From Tiliqua scincoides (lineage: Eukaryota; Chordata; Lepidosauria; Squamata; Scincidae), in the NCBI RefSeq assembly GCF_035046505.1, contig NC_089822.1, positions 102,804,659 through 102,868,658 on the forward strand: DNA of 64,000 bases, written 5' to 3'. Position numbers and translations under genes: made by a program. Shown piece by piece: positions 55,001-64,000 of this stretch. Numbering within the stretch: the stretch's first letter is position 1; each line of letters starts with the position of its first letter. Under the pieces are notes generated by a model, which saw only the letters and a list, made by a program, of their open reading frames with translations, was not told the origin of the DNA and did not search any database.

Positions 55001-58000
55001 TAAAACTTTTAAAAAATCCAATCTAAATAATAACTTGGCCTTGCATTTGTTGTCCTGGGAGCTAAACATGATAATACTGTGTTTAAATGCGTTTTTTCGT
55101 ATGTTGACCACCTCCCTATGTTGACCAGATCCCTCCAGTCCCTTGGGCGGTCAACTTAAAGAGGTTCTACTGTATACCATCTTCAGAGGTGGGGAGAGTG
55201 TTTTGCCTCAAAGGAAACAATTCATATGCTTGGACCAAAGCTTTGCACGTCATCCATATTTGCAGAGTTCTGACTGAGAGTGAATGAGCATGTCAGTTTT
55301 ATTCAATATACAGGGGGGCCTCCATATCTGTGGAGTCAGTTATCCATGGTTCAGGTCCGCCCCCCAGCTTGTGCCCCCTCTTGGCTCCCCTTGTCTCTGG
55401 AGGGGCTTCTGAGCTCAGCAGGGGCCGAGGACATCTGTCCCCAGCCTCTGTGAAGATCAGACTAAGCTCTGCTATAGAAATAATGCGACTTCTGGTTTCA
55501 TGGAAAAACTGGAAGTGATGTTTTCAACGCCTTATAAGGCATTGGGAGGCCTGGGGAAGCACTGGAGGGAAGTTATTAAAGGAAAGTTATTCCAGAATTT
55601 GGGAGCAGTCACATCTTTGCATACCATTGCAAAGATAGTCAGCTGATGGTGAGGGCAGTTGTTAATCTGAGGCATAATATGACCTTTTTGTAAAGCAAAG
55701 ATGAAACTATCTAGGTCTCGTCCTGAACAAAAGAGTACAGTAATGCCTTTGATGACACCACTTCCTTGTTACATGGATTAATTGACAGCTACTGCAGTCA
55801 ATGAGAGCAGTATATTCTAGCCACTTAGCTCTACTTGCCTGCCTTATCTCCTATAGCGCTGTTTCAGGCAGAACGCGGCTGAAGAACAGATTCTCCATGT
55901 TGTTGGAAGTACTGCTGTACTTGATAGTCCTGACTTTGCCAGCTATGCTAATCCAAAGGATGTGATTTCTGTCCCTGAATTGACCTTTTTTGGTTTGCTT
56001 TGCAGGTATGTAGACAAGCTACAGAAAATATTTCAAAATTCTCCTTCAGATCCTACACAGGACTTCAGCACTCAAGTGTATGTTGTGCTCTAAAGGAATG
56101 GGGTTGGAATAATTGCATGGGGATTTCTTCTCCAGTTACTACTGGCTCTGATGTTGTGACTGAAGTGATGGGTGCTCCTGTGCTTGTCCTAGTCCCTTCT
56201 TAGTAGTAATAAACTAACGTTGGCTTAAAAATTTGACTCCAGCAGGGTATGCAGGGAAGCCATGTTAGTAGATTAGCACACTTAAAAATGAAGCATCTCA
56301 CTGCAAATGCTTTCTTCAGGTAATAAAAGTAGATGAATACCCACTCCTGTACTCCTGGAGGTCCTCCTGATAACCTTCTTCCCTCATTTATGTTTCCGAA
56401 AGGCTTGTTCTTTTCCTACACCATCTCTACCTACTTTTAGCCTTTTCCAGCTGGCAATCGCATTTGATCTTATGTGGGGTTCTTCTCAATACAGTGAGCC
56501 TTCGGTGTCTGTTGGGAATCAATTCCAGGACCCCCTGCAGATACTGATTTCCATGAAAAGGCCTCACTGGCCTCAGAAGGGTCTTCTGGTCATGTCCAGG
56601 AGGTGTTCTCAGGCCAGGGTGTTCTCCAGTCGTGCCTGGTCCTCTGAGGCCCTCCAGCCACAGAATCAGTCCCCATGGATATTCAGATCAGCAGGTGCTG
56701 AGCCCACTGATAAGGAGGGCCCACTGTATTTCAGCCCATCTGTATTTACCCTAGCTTGGCAGTGAATAGAATATGCTTCCTGAGCAAAAATAGTTATCTG
56801 GCTGAACTCAGGGGAGAAAATAGTACTCGCAAAATGTATCCATTGGGGTTGGTCATTTCCTGTAGTTGTTCAAATGAATTGAGATTCTTAGAATTAAAAA
56901 ACCAACCTGGGTTGAATGCCCAGTGTTTCATCCTCAAGGAAGTAACAAGCACATCAGCCCAAGAGGGAACTGGATGCCACTAATCTTGAAATCTTTTCAT
57001 TTGTGAACAAATTTGTGGTGAACGTCTTGAGATCTCTTGGAGGCTGTTCTAGATATGGTGAGATTTGCAAATTGGTGAAGTCAAACAGTGGTTTCTTGAG
57101 TGATGGGGAGATTTTCCTCAGCATTTCAGTGCAATGTAAGGTCTTGGAAAGTATCTCCGAACTGACACATTTATATCTGCCTTTCCAGAGCCAAGCTGGG
57201 ACATGGGCTTCTCTCTGGGGAATATTCAAAACCGTCCACTTCAGAGGGGGAACAGCAACAGGATCAGAAGGTGAGCTTGGAAGAAAGTACTAACTGCTGC
57301 AGTGGCATTCCTGGCCATTGCCCCACTTGGGACACACCCCCAGGGGTACTACACCCCATCTAGAGGTGCTACCACCACCCCTCCGTGCCCACTGCCCTCC
57401 CCCCAGGCGAGCCGAGGGTGGGAGATACGCACACAGCCTCTCCAGCCCTCAGAAGGCCCTGTAAGGCCTTCTGAAAGGCCCTTAAAATCGCTTAAGGTTT
57501 TTAGCTGTAAACCAAAAGTGTGGGGTTTTGGTGTTGTTGTTTTTTTTGTCTCCAGAAGGCCTTCTGAGGGCCAGGGAGGCTGCATGCAACTTCCTCAGAA
57601 TGTCTCTGGGGCGATCCTCAGATTAGCGCACTAGTGTGCAACTGAGTGCCACGGGGGCGGTGCTGCTGGTAGGAGTGGATAGCGGCAAGGCGCCCCCCCA
57701 CCAAGCCTGGTGCTGGGGGCATTTGCACCCCTTGCCCCCTCAGGTACACTACTAAACTGCTATTTATGGTGTCCTGTCCTGAAGCATACACTTTCACTGT
57801 AGTCTGTCCTCTCTTTTCAGGGCATTCAGGATGGTATTGCACCACGTATGTTTAAATTTCTTGTTGGCAAAGGTCATCCGGAATTTTCTACTAATCGGCA
57901 GCAAGATGCTCAGGAGTTTTTTCTGCACTTCATCAACATGGTGGAGGTAACAGCTGGGACTGCATTGTCTTGTAACTTAGAAAAAAATGGTCTCTGTATC

Positions 58001-61000
58001 AAAAACGGTAGAAAATTTTTTTAAACTTTGAAGTGCTGGAAACTGTTAGAAGGCCAACACTGCAGTGTGCCACTGGAACAGTTCAGGATAATTAATTTTG
58101 AATGCCAGGAGACCTGAGGAAATTGGAAGTGTTCTTCAGATATTTTATTTCAGAGTAATCCAGTAAGCCAGTGCATAATGGATTATGACTAGAAGGGTGG
58201 AACCCTTAGAAAGCGGTTTAGTGTACATCAGTGTTTCTGGGAACTCTTAACTTCCTCACAATCTTATCAGGAGCGTCTTAGTGTAAAGATCAGTAAGGCA
58301 GACAAGCTGGTGTATCACCACTTGTTCTCCTTTCCCTCCTCACTCCTTGGGAATCCACAGGTGCAGAGGAGCATTGGGTGCATTCCACCCAGTTCAGGTG
58401 GGGTCCAATAGGCCTCACCCAGTGTTTCTCAAACAATCAGGACCCACCAGGTGGGACGCAAGTCAATTTCATGTGAGTCCCCATTCATTTCAATGTGTAT
58501 CTTATTTTTAAGATGTTAGACTTGATGATACCATGGTATGTGACTGCATTTGGGGAAATGTTACATATCTATACATTTAACAGGCTACTATGTATATACT
58601 TTTAACAATGATAGTTATTACTCCTCAGTAAATGTGGGTAGAATTGCAGCGTAGGATTGTTAAACATTTCCTGCTTGATGATGTCACTTCTGGTCACGAC
58701 ATCATTTTTGGTGGGTCCTGACAGATTCTAATTCTAAACAGTTGGTATCAGTGCTAAAAGTTTGAGAACCACTGGCCTAAACAGTAAGTTGCATGAACTG
58801 AGAAGGTTTCCCTGAAGATACACTAGTTATTTTCCTGTCTTAAAAGTGGGAGAGTGACTTTTCTTAATTTGAGATTGGCTTGCTCTTACATTCTTGCCCC
58901 CTGCATCACATTTGTATGCGGGTGTTTGACCCTTGTGCCCCTCCTTTATTTCCCAGAGGAATTGCCGTAGCTCGGAAAATCCCAATGAGGTCTTCCGCTT
59001 CTTAGTGGAAGAGAAGCTCAAGTGCTTGGCCACGGAGAAAGTGAAATACACCCAGCGAGTTGATTACATCATGCAGCTGCCAGTGCCCATGGAGGCAGCA
59101 CTGAACAAAGGTAGGGAGAGATGATGGGCAGTGACGGGTTATCTCCTCCCTTTCAAAGGGATGTGATGTAACTTTGTTGTGCGATATGGAATCCTTTGAA
59201 GGGGTGGGACCTACAGAACATTAGTCTGCCACTTGTGGAGGAGTGACAGTTGCAGGAAGTGATAACAGACCATTCCATTTCCCTTGCTCTGCTTATTGTG
59301 CAGTGCAATCCTATCTTGCACTGGAACAGGCAGGCCAGGAGGCCTGCGCTGTATCTAGCACAAGATAAGAGCCCAGAGTGGCTCAGCCAGAGGCAAGGGG
59401 AAACTCTTCCCCTTACCCCCGGTTAAGCCACTGCAGCCCCATTCGGTCTCCTTGGACTTGCGCCACCTCCGGAGGTGGCATAAGTCCAAGGAGAGTGGGG
59501 TGGCTTGTAGTCGTTCTGTGCTACTTGGGGAATGGGGTTGCAGCTCCCAGGTCCCATAACAGCTGGGTCCCAGACCCGCCTCCAGCTCCTCATCCGCTCG
59601 CCCCCGGGGCCGCCCTCCACCTGCCCTCCTCCACCCCAAAACGCCTCCCTCCTGCCTCATACCCACCCTCCCCAGATCCTTGTGTTGGCTGAGCTCTGCT
59701 GACGCAGCTTACCTGGGGCAAGCCACCATGGAGGCTGGATGCAGCCTCCATGCTTCAGTGCACCTCGGTGCACTGGCATAGCTTACTCCTGAGGAGGTGC
59801 AAACGTGCTTTTTGGCACATTTGCAACGCTCCTGGGCTGGCACAAGGGACTTGCACCGGCCCAAGGGTGCTTTAGGATTGCACCCCTAGTGGCTCAGATT
59901 TGCTCTGAGATCCTTGTGTCGCTAGAACATAGAATGAATTGTTCGCCTTCACTTCAGTGTCATGATGGATGAAGGTTTCCTGGCTGCACATAACATATCA
60001 AGAAAGGATTTAAGTGAGGCTGATTTCAAGAAAGCTTTTCCGATTCTTTGGTCCAAACAAGTGTTGTTGCACTGCTGCAAGCATGGCAGATAACACAGGA
60101 TGCAGGATTTGTCTGCGCCTTGTATCAGAAATGGTGTCCACTCGTGTCTGTCTCTACTTGCTCCTTGTGCAACTGCTATAAGGTATCAGTCTGCAAAACC
60201 TTGCTACTTGTGAACTAGAACTTGCTTCTTTTTGTATATGTCCTCCAGATGAATTGCTGGAATATGAAGAAAGGAAACGGCAAGCGGAAGAAGAGAAGCA
60301 ACCACTGCCTGAGCTGGTCCGTGCCAAGGTGCCTTTCAGCTCCTGCCTTGAGGCCTACGGGGCCCCAGAACAAGTGGACGACTTCTGGAGCACAGCCTTG
60401 CAGGCCAAGTCTGTAGCGCTCAAGTGAGTGGGATTGTCAAGCTCTGGGGCTGGCACTGTCACCGAGGAAAACTGTACCCCAGGCAGCCTAGTTCTCCAGC
60501 ACTTGTTGTGTTGAAGAACTCAATAGGCAGTCAATTTAATTTTGGTGTTTGTATTAAATGTGCCTGGAAGTTGTCATCTCTCTTCTCTCTCTTTTATAAA
60601 TTTTCCTTTCCCTCTCTCTCTTTCAGCTTCTTCCCTCCATACTCCACTCCTTCAAACAAAGAGAGCTTATATGGGCCAATTTCTTACCTTGCTGTGATTG
60701 CCTGTCCTCTGACACTAACACAATGCTCTTAATTATTACAGCTACTATTATTATTAAGAATATATATATGCTGCTTTTCAACAAAAAGTAGTTCCCTAAG
60801 CGCTTAACGCAGTAAAATAAATTGTTCTAGGTCCCCAAAGAGCTTACAATCTAAAAAAAGATGCAGATACCAGTAATGGCCACTGGAAAGATGCCATGCT
60901 GGGGTGAGGAGTGAAGCTTGTTCTCCCCCTCCTAAATACAAAAAAACCTGAAATCTATGAAACTTGCAAAAAAATGAAACCATTCTCTAGCACCTCTACA

Positions 61001-61948
61001 TGCATGTAGCTGCATCTGCTGATGCTATATCACCAACCTGGTACACTGTTAAAGTGATTGTAATTAATAATTATAATTTATAAAAATGTACCCTTGGAAT
61101 AAAAACACTTAACACTGCTTTCTGTACTTGTAGCTTCGGAAAGCACCAAAAACTGTTTTTATCCACTTCTTCTTATTCTCTATTGAATGGGATGCATTAT
61201 TGTTTTTACTCTCCCTTCCAGGACAACCCGGTTTGCCTCCTTCCCAGACTATCTAGTGATCCAGATTAAGAAATTCACTTTTGGCCTTGATTGGGTGCCC
61301 AAAAAACTCGGTAAGAGGTATATTGAGAAATCGTGATCCTCTAGCATCTGGCGCAATTTACACGAATTCCCACATAGTGACTTGTGTTGCTGCACTGAGA
61401 TCGATACTCATTTAGAAGAATGACTACAACACTTGGCATTTATGTATGCTTTTGAGTGTGCGAGTGCTTTGTTATAATCCATACAGGAACTGCATAAGGT
61501 AAGTCAATATTATCTGCAGTTATTGCAGATGGGGGATCTGATGTTTGGGGATAGTGGTTTCATTAAAGCTGCTAAAATCAATATATTCGAGGCCTTGTTG
61601 AAATTTGAAGCAAGGGCTTCCTGACTTGTGTTCTTGATGACTAAGCAAAAATCCACTTATAAGAGCATTTCCTCCTGTGTTGTCTTGTTCTGTTAATATG
61701 TCTGTGAGTCTCTGATACATTCTCAGTACTCCTCTTCATGTTGCTTGTGTTGCCAGATGTCTCCATTGAAATGCCAGAGGAGCTGGACATCTCTGCGCTT
61801 CAAGGGATGGGACTGCAGCCTGAGGAAGAGGAGATGCCTGACATAGCCCCCCCATTAGTGACGCCAGATGAGCCCAAAGGTAGCCTGGGTTTCTATGGCA
61901 ACGAGGACGACGACTCCTTCTGCTCCCCTCACTTCTCCTCTCCGACAT
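46030..61948 (+). CDS. USP5: Ubiquitin carboxyl-terminal hydrolase 5 (isopeptidase T), first fifteen coding exons, 3'-partial
   Basis: Cysteine protease that takes apart unanchored polyubiquitin. Exons: 46030-46137, 50607-50732, 50945-51011, 51268-51401, 51622-51767, 52007-52191, 53238-53332, 53752-53945, 56006-56077, 57189-57270, 57821-57946, 58957-59110, 60249-60423, 61222-61310, 61757-61948. They sum to 1945 nt (648 codons plus one base), all in frame. It starts [20 protein letters not shown]. The ZnF-UBP domain has zinc ligands C198, C201, C218 and H231 ([25 protein letters not shown]). The catalytic Cys334 is in LGNSCYLN (codon 53890-53892), the QQDAQEFF box is in exon 11, and [18 protein letters not shown] is in exon 14. 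Numbering is one less than human. The linker in exon 10 ([12 protein letters not shown]) is shorter than in human. Two UBA domains and the catalytic His box must lie beyond 64000. Confidence 0.97.
46248..46735. promoter_or_regulatory. Cluster of ACTACAA-type (ZNF143-like) motifs in USP5 intron 1
   Basis: The best site is 46571-46553 on the minus strand, ACTACAATGCCCAGCATGC, close to the known SBS/ZNF143 consensus. Others are ACTACAAGTTCTATGATGC (46268-46250, -), ACTACAAGTCCCGA (46321-46334, +), ACTACAACCCCC (46394-46383, -) and ACAACGAATCCCAAGATCC (46712-46730, +). A weaker ACTTCGCTTCCCAAAATTCC is at 46672-46653 (-). The region is CpG-rich compared with the rest of the intron, consistent with a CpG island around the USP5 start. 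Confidence 0.65.
46918..47010 (-). repeat. CR1 3' tail, reverse
   Basis: 'acataacataagaacagccc', 'cactggatcaggccatagg' and 'agtccagcttcctgtatctc' are the reverse complement of the CR1 terminal segment seen forward at 47400-47478. Confidence 0.75.
47118..47478 (+). repeat. CR1 LINE C-terminus and 3' UTR
   Basis: Translates in pieces to ADKRKYFFT and [19 protein letters not shown], then the 3' UTR 'ggctggactagatggacctt' and 'tgatccagcaggacttttct' to 'tatgttcctta'. It forms an inverted pair with the fragment at 46918. Confidence 0.8.
47501..47679. mobile_element. MITE (family B, copy 2) in USP5 intron 1
   Basis: 179 bp, ends GGGCCCAATCCTATCCAA and TTGGATAGGATTGGGCCC, flanked by TAG on both sides (47498-47500 and 47680-47682). 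The interior matches the copy at 17285, with about 25 extra bp ('ccccaagggaagggaacaaa'). Confidence 0.88.
47775..47799. repeat. (TG)n microsatellite
   Basis: About twelve TG units in USP5 intron 1. Confidence 0.9.
47800..49667. other. USP5 intron 1, nothing recognised
   Basis: No exon-like or bounded repeat structure was recognised, apart from a short A run near 48358-48366 and a degraded hAT-like trace near 49375-49480. Confidence 0.35.
49668..49999. mobile_element. hAT-type MITE (family D, copy 4) in USP5 intron 1
   Basis: 332 bp, starting CAGAGCTCTCTAAACCCCAG and ending CAGTTTGGTGACTGCTG. The flanking octamers TTGTACAC (49660-49667) and ATGTACAC (50000-50007) agree at seven of eight positions. 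It contains a G run (49947-49957). Confidence 0.8.
54048..55172. mobile_element. Tigger-like DNA transposon in USP5 intron 8 with nested LINE
   Basis: Ends CAGTAGAACCTCC and GAGGTTCTACTG, with TA on both sides (54046-54047 and 55173-55174). 'gttgaccacctc' blocks recur near both ends, as in Tigger/pogo-like elements. The interior is interrupted by the LINE fragment at 54455-54725 and AT-rich DNA. No intact transposase is present. Confidence 0.8.
54455..54725 (-). repeat. CR1-type LINE reverse transcriptase fragment
   Basis: The minus strand encodes [26 protein letters not shown] and [10 protein letters not shown] followed by FNIFINDLE. These are conserved CR1/L2-family RT motifs. The piece lacks the rest of the protein and lies inside the Tigger-like element. 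Confidence 0.8.
55310..55560. mobile_element. Tigger/pogo-like fragment (left end)
   Basis: Begins TA-CAGGGGGGCCTCCATATCTG, with 'gagtcagttatccatggttc' next to it, like the start of this transposon type. No matching right end was found, so it is truncated or decayed. Confidence 0.45.
56492..56726. mobile_element. Tigger/pogo-like MITE in USP5 intron 9
   Basis: 235 bp, ends CAGTGAGCCTTCGGTGTCTG and TAAGGAGGGCCCACTG, with flanking TA (56490-56491 and 56727-56728). Non-coding. Confidence 0.7.
58420..58774. mobile_element. hAT-type MITE (family C, copy 2, inverted) in USP5 intron 11
   Basis: 355 bp, ends CAGTGTTTCTCAAAC and GTTTGAGAACCACTG. The flanks GCCTCACC (58412-58419) and GCCTAAAC (58775-58782) agree at six of eight positions. 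It is the reverse orientation of the copy at 24244. Confidence 0.82.
59298..59890. mobile_element. Larger MITE with GTGCAATCCTA ends in USP5 intron 12
   Basis: Begins 'gtgcaatcctatcttgcact' and ends 'gtgctttaggattgcac', so the termini are inverted over about 11 bp. It is GC-rich, about 590 bp, and non-coding. The ends resemble the AATCCTA core of families B and the 'AAGTAAGTCCC' MITE. The target duplication is not clear. Confidence 0.55.
60735..60885 (-). repeat. L2/CR1-type tail, reverse, in USP5 intron 13
   Basis: In reverse it reads 'ttagattgtaagctctttgg', 'gggacctagaac' and 'gcgcttagggaac', then 'ttgttgaaaagcagcatata', ending in TTATT repeats. It is the same tail type as at 6885-7010. 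Confidence 0.6.
61879..61881 (+). promoter_or_regulatory. USP5: Alternative 5' splice site inside USP5 exon 15
   Basis: CCCAAAG/GTAGCC gives an exon end at 61879, exactly 69 nt (23 codons) before the main donor at 61948. Both leave the same phase. Human USP5 has long and short isoforms differing by 23 residues at this place, so the site looks conserved. The main donor (ACAT/GTTAGT) is not a strong consensus, which fits regulated use. Confidence 0.75.
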
Positions 61949-63966
61949 GTTAGTGACTCTTCTCCTCTCCTCTCTTCCTGGAGCCTTACTCACTCACTCC
62001 TTTCTCTCTCCTCATGTCCTGTTACCTGAGTTAGTGCCTTCCCACCTCCGTGCTCTGTCTGTCTTCTTGTCCCTTTACTACTTAATTGCTGGTTGCCTTC
62101 CTTTACACCCGGCATCCTGGGATGTTCTCACCACAGCCATTGTTGAGCCACCTGGGGAGGTGTAAAGTGGAAGCTTGCAAGTTGCAGTTCTGGAGGAATT
62201 GTATTGCATGTAGATTCTCTTTGTAGCCATAGGTAGTCACCCCTGAATCTTTTTCTGGGGCGCATCTAATTTGGGAGCTGTGTTTTGTCACCCTCTTCCC
62301 TCCATTTGCTTGATCAGTGCCACCTATGAGGCCTGTGGCACCCTGGAAGTTCCTGAATCAAACTGAGGCCTTGAATTTAATGTTGGAGGTTCTAAAATGT
62401 TGTTGTCCTGAAACCAGGATGCTGTTTGTCAGATGATGAGTGGTTCTGTAGCTAACAATCTGAATTCAGCAATTGCATTCCTGGCTCTTTGCCACCTGGA
62501 AGCCAGGAATGCAAATGCTGCCTCCCACCCAACAGGAATTGCAGCAATGACATCACCACAATTACTTCCAGGTCAGGGTGGGTTTTTTTCACTTTTCTTA
62601 AAAAGTGAAAGCCATGGTTGGTGCTTAGAGCAGCTGCCCATGAATTTTGCTTTAAAAAAAGAAAAAGTGGGTGGCACGGCTCTAAGTGACGTGCAATAGC
62701 TTGGAGTACGCACTGCGGGGAGGAGCAGATGGTAGCATGTTACCACCACCATCCCAGAGTGTGCTGCCTGGACACTTGTCCTCACTGACCCCCCCCCCTC
62801 CCGCCCCGGTACAGTAGTGGAATGCAGCAGAGTGCAGCTTTATGTCTGAAGTTTCATTGAACTATTCTCATGCCTGGTGCAGAACTACTTAGCTGCTGCT
62901 ACATCATAAAAAACTAACCTTCCTCAAATATGCATGTTAACTTTTTAAAAAGATATTTGTGCCCTGCCTCATTCTTGAAAAGCCCAGGATGGCTACCACC
63001 ACAATCTTTTAAAATAGTAGCAGAAAATAAACAAATATGAAAGTGGAGCCTGCTGACAGAATCATGCTAGAAAATAACTGTTCAGACATGTGGAAGGTGA
63101 AAAGAAAGTGGGAACAAAGTTTTCACTTGGTACCTGAATGCTGTTGAGGGGGAGGGGGTGAGGTAGATCTCCTAGGCCAGGGAATTGCATAACCTGAGCA
63201 CTGTCATGGGGAAGACTCCCATATTCCCAAACACCTGCACATACATCACAGGTAGGACACTAGGCACAGCCTCTTTGGAAGACCTGAGTGGGTGGTCAGG
63301 ATTGTGTGGGAGGAGGCAGCTTCTGCTTTTGAGTATTCAGGTTCTGAGCTATTGTCCTACTGAGCCTCCCAGGTTAAGAAATGAGCAACTTGAGCACCCC
63401 TGAGTGCAACCAGCACAGATGGTTCGAGTGGAAGAGCTCACATTTCGAGACATGGACCCAAAAGGATAAAAGGAAAAGTGGATGGGGTATTGTGTGCATT
63501 GGCATGGGTGATATCCTGGGACAACATCCCAAACCCTTCCAGCAAAGGCAGTTCCCATAAACAGTAAAAGGATATGTATCTACATTTTAGTATTGGTGAT
63601 AATGCTGTAGCACCAGCACAGCACTTAAGGGTAGACCTGCACAATTTGTGACCTGTCAAACTGTACACAGCCCACAGCCTGATGTCCTGAAGCCTATCAG
63701 GAACTTGATAGTCCTCCTAGTCTTGCAGATCCTGTAGTTTTTCCAGGATGCAATGAGGCTGAGCTCTAGTATTGCCCATCTGGAAGTTATCAACCGTTAT
63801 TACTATGACTTTTTCAGGATCAGGTTATGAATGCATGCATTGTAGTTGTGGGCCAAGGATGAAACCCTATTGGGGATATTCATCTTTTCATGTTCTTTAA
63901 ACATTCTTGTGATGGTAGTCCTAAAATTATACATATTTGGGGAGAAGCGAAAACAGGAGACCAAGG
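61949..63966 (+). other. USP5 intron 15 (continues past the window)
   Basis: Non-coding. A LINE/SINE tail-like block in reverse occurs near 62940-63040 ('aaaagcccaggatggctacc'). A poly-C run is at 62790-62803. No further USP5 exon was recognised. Confidence 0.5.
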
Positions 63967-64000
63967 ACCCAATCCTATCCAACTTTCCAATGCTGATGCT
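63967..64000. mobile_element. Family B MITE, cut by the window edge
   Basis: 'gacccaatcctatccaactt' followed by 'tccaatgctgatgct' matches the left end of the copies at 17285 and 47501. Its right part lies outside the window. Confidence 0.7.

Noticed and set aside
57302-57634. 110-codon frame after USP5 exon 10
   Set aside because: It follows a good donor (57271) and is proline- and repeat-rich. The next in-frame conserved USP5 segment starts at 57821 after an acceptor.
59378-59692. 104-codon open frame in USP5 intron 12
   Set aside because: Falls inside a GC-rich MITE-like element, with low-complexity proline-rich translation.

Overview
The window is vertebrate nuclear DNA, most likely from a squamate reptile (lizard, gecko or snake; the species cannot be read from the sequence). 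The coding exons are short, have canonical GT/AG borders and lie in repeat-rich introns. The repeats (CR1 LINE tails, a squamate-type tRNA SINE, MIR-like SINEs, many hAT and Tigger-like miniature elements, and a 5S rRNA-derived SINE with its partner LINE) are typical of reptilian genomes. No retrovirus-like or other virus-like element was recognised.

Four host genes lie in the order and orientation known from human 12p13. P3H3 (+) has its last three exons at 429-1754 and begins before the window. GNB3 (+) is complete in nine coding exons, 24727-31659, encoding 340 aa. CDCA3 (-) is complete in five coding exons, 42729 down to 37899, encoding 265 aa. USP5 (+) has its first fifteen coding exons, 46030-61948, about 648 aa, and its 3' end lies beyond the window. 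Every exon phase joins without a break, so all four look functional.

Layout: 1-1754 is the end of P3H3. 1755-24681 is a 23 kb gene-poor interval filled with SINE, LINE and DNA-transposon relics. 24682-32510 is GNB3. 32511-37590 is intergenic, with a nest of a hAT relic, a mariner-type MITE and a young LINE. 37595-45590 is CDCA3. 45480-46030 is a head-to-head CDCA3/USP5 promoter with eight CCAAT boxes. 46138-46740 (USP5 intron 1) carries a cluster of ACTACAA-type, ZNF143-like motifs. 50607-61948 holds USP5 exons 2-15. 61949-64000 is intronic.

The genes have unrelated jobs: collagen prolyl 3-hydroxylation in the ER, cone/bipolar G-protein signalling, mitotic-entry control, and recycling of free polyubiquitin. 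Only CDCA3 and USP5 appear to share control DNA. The most notable structure outside the genes is the LINE/SINE partnership. A 5S rRNA-derived SINE (15971-16132) ends in a 34-nt segment identical to the 3' end of a LINE in the same window (34879-36469), and a third, composite element (about 5297-5785) ends in nearly the same tail.
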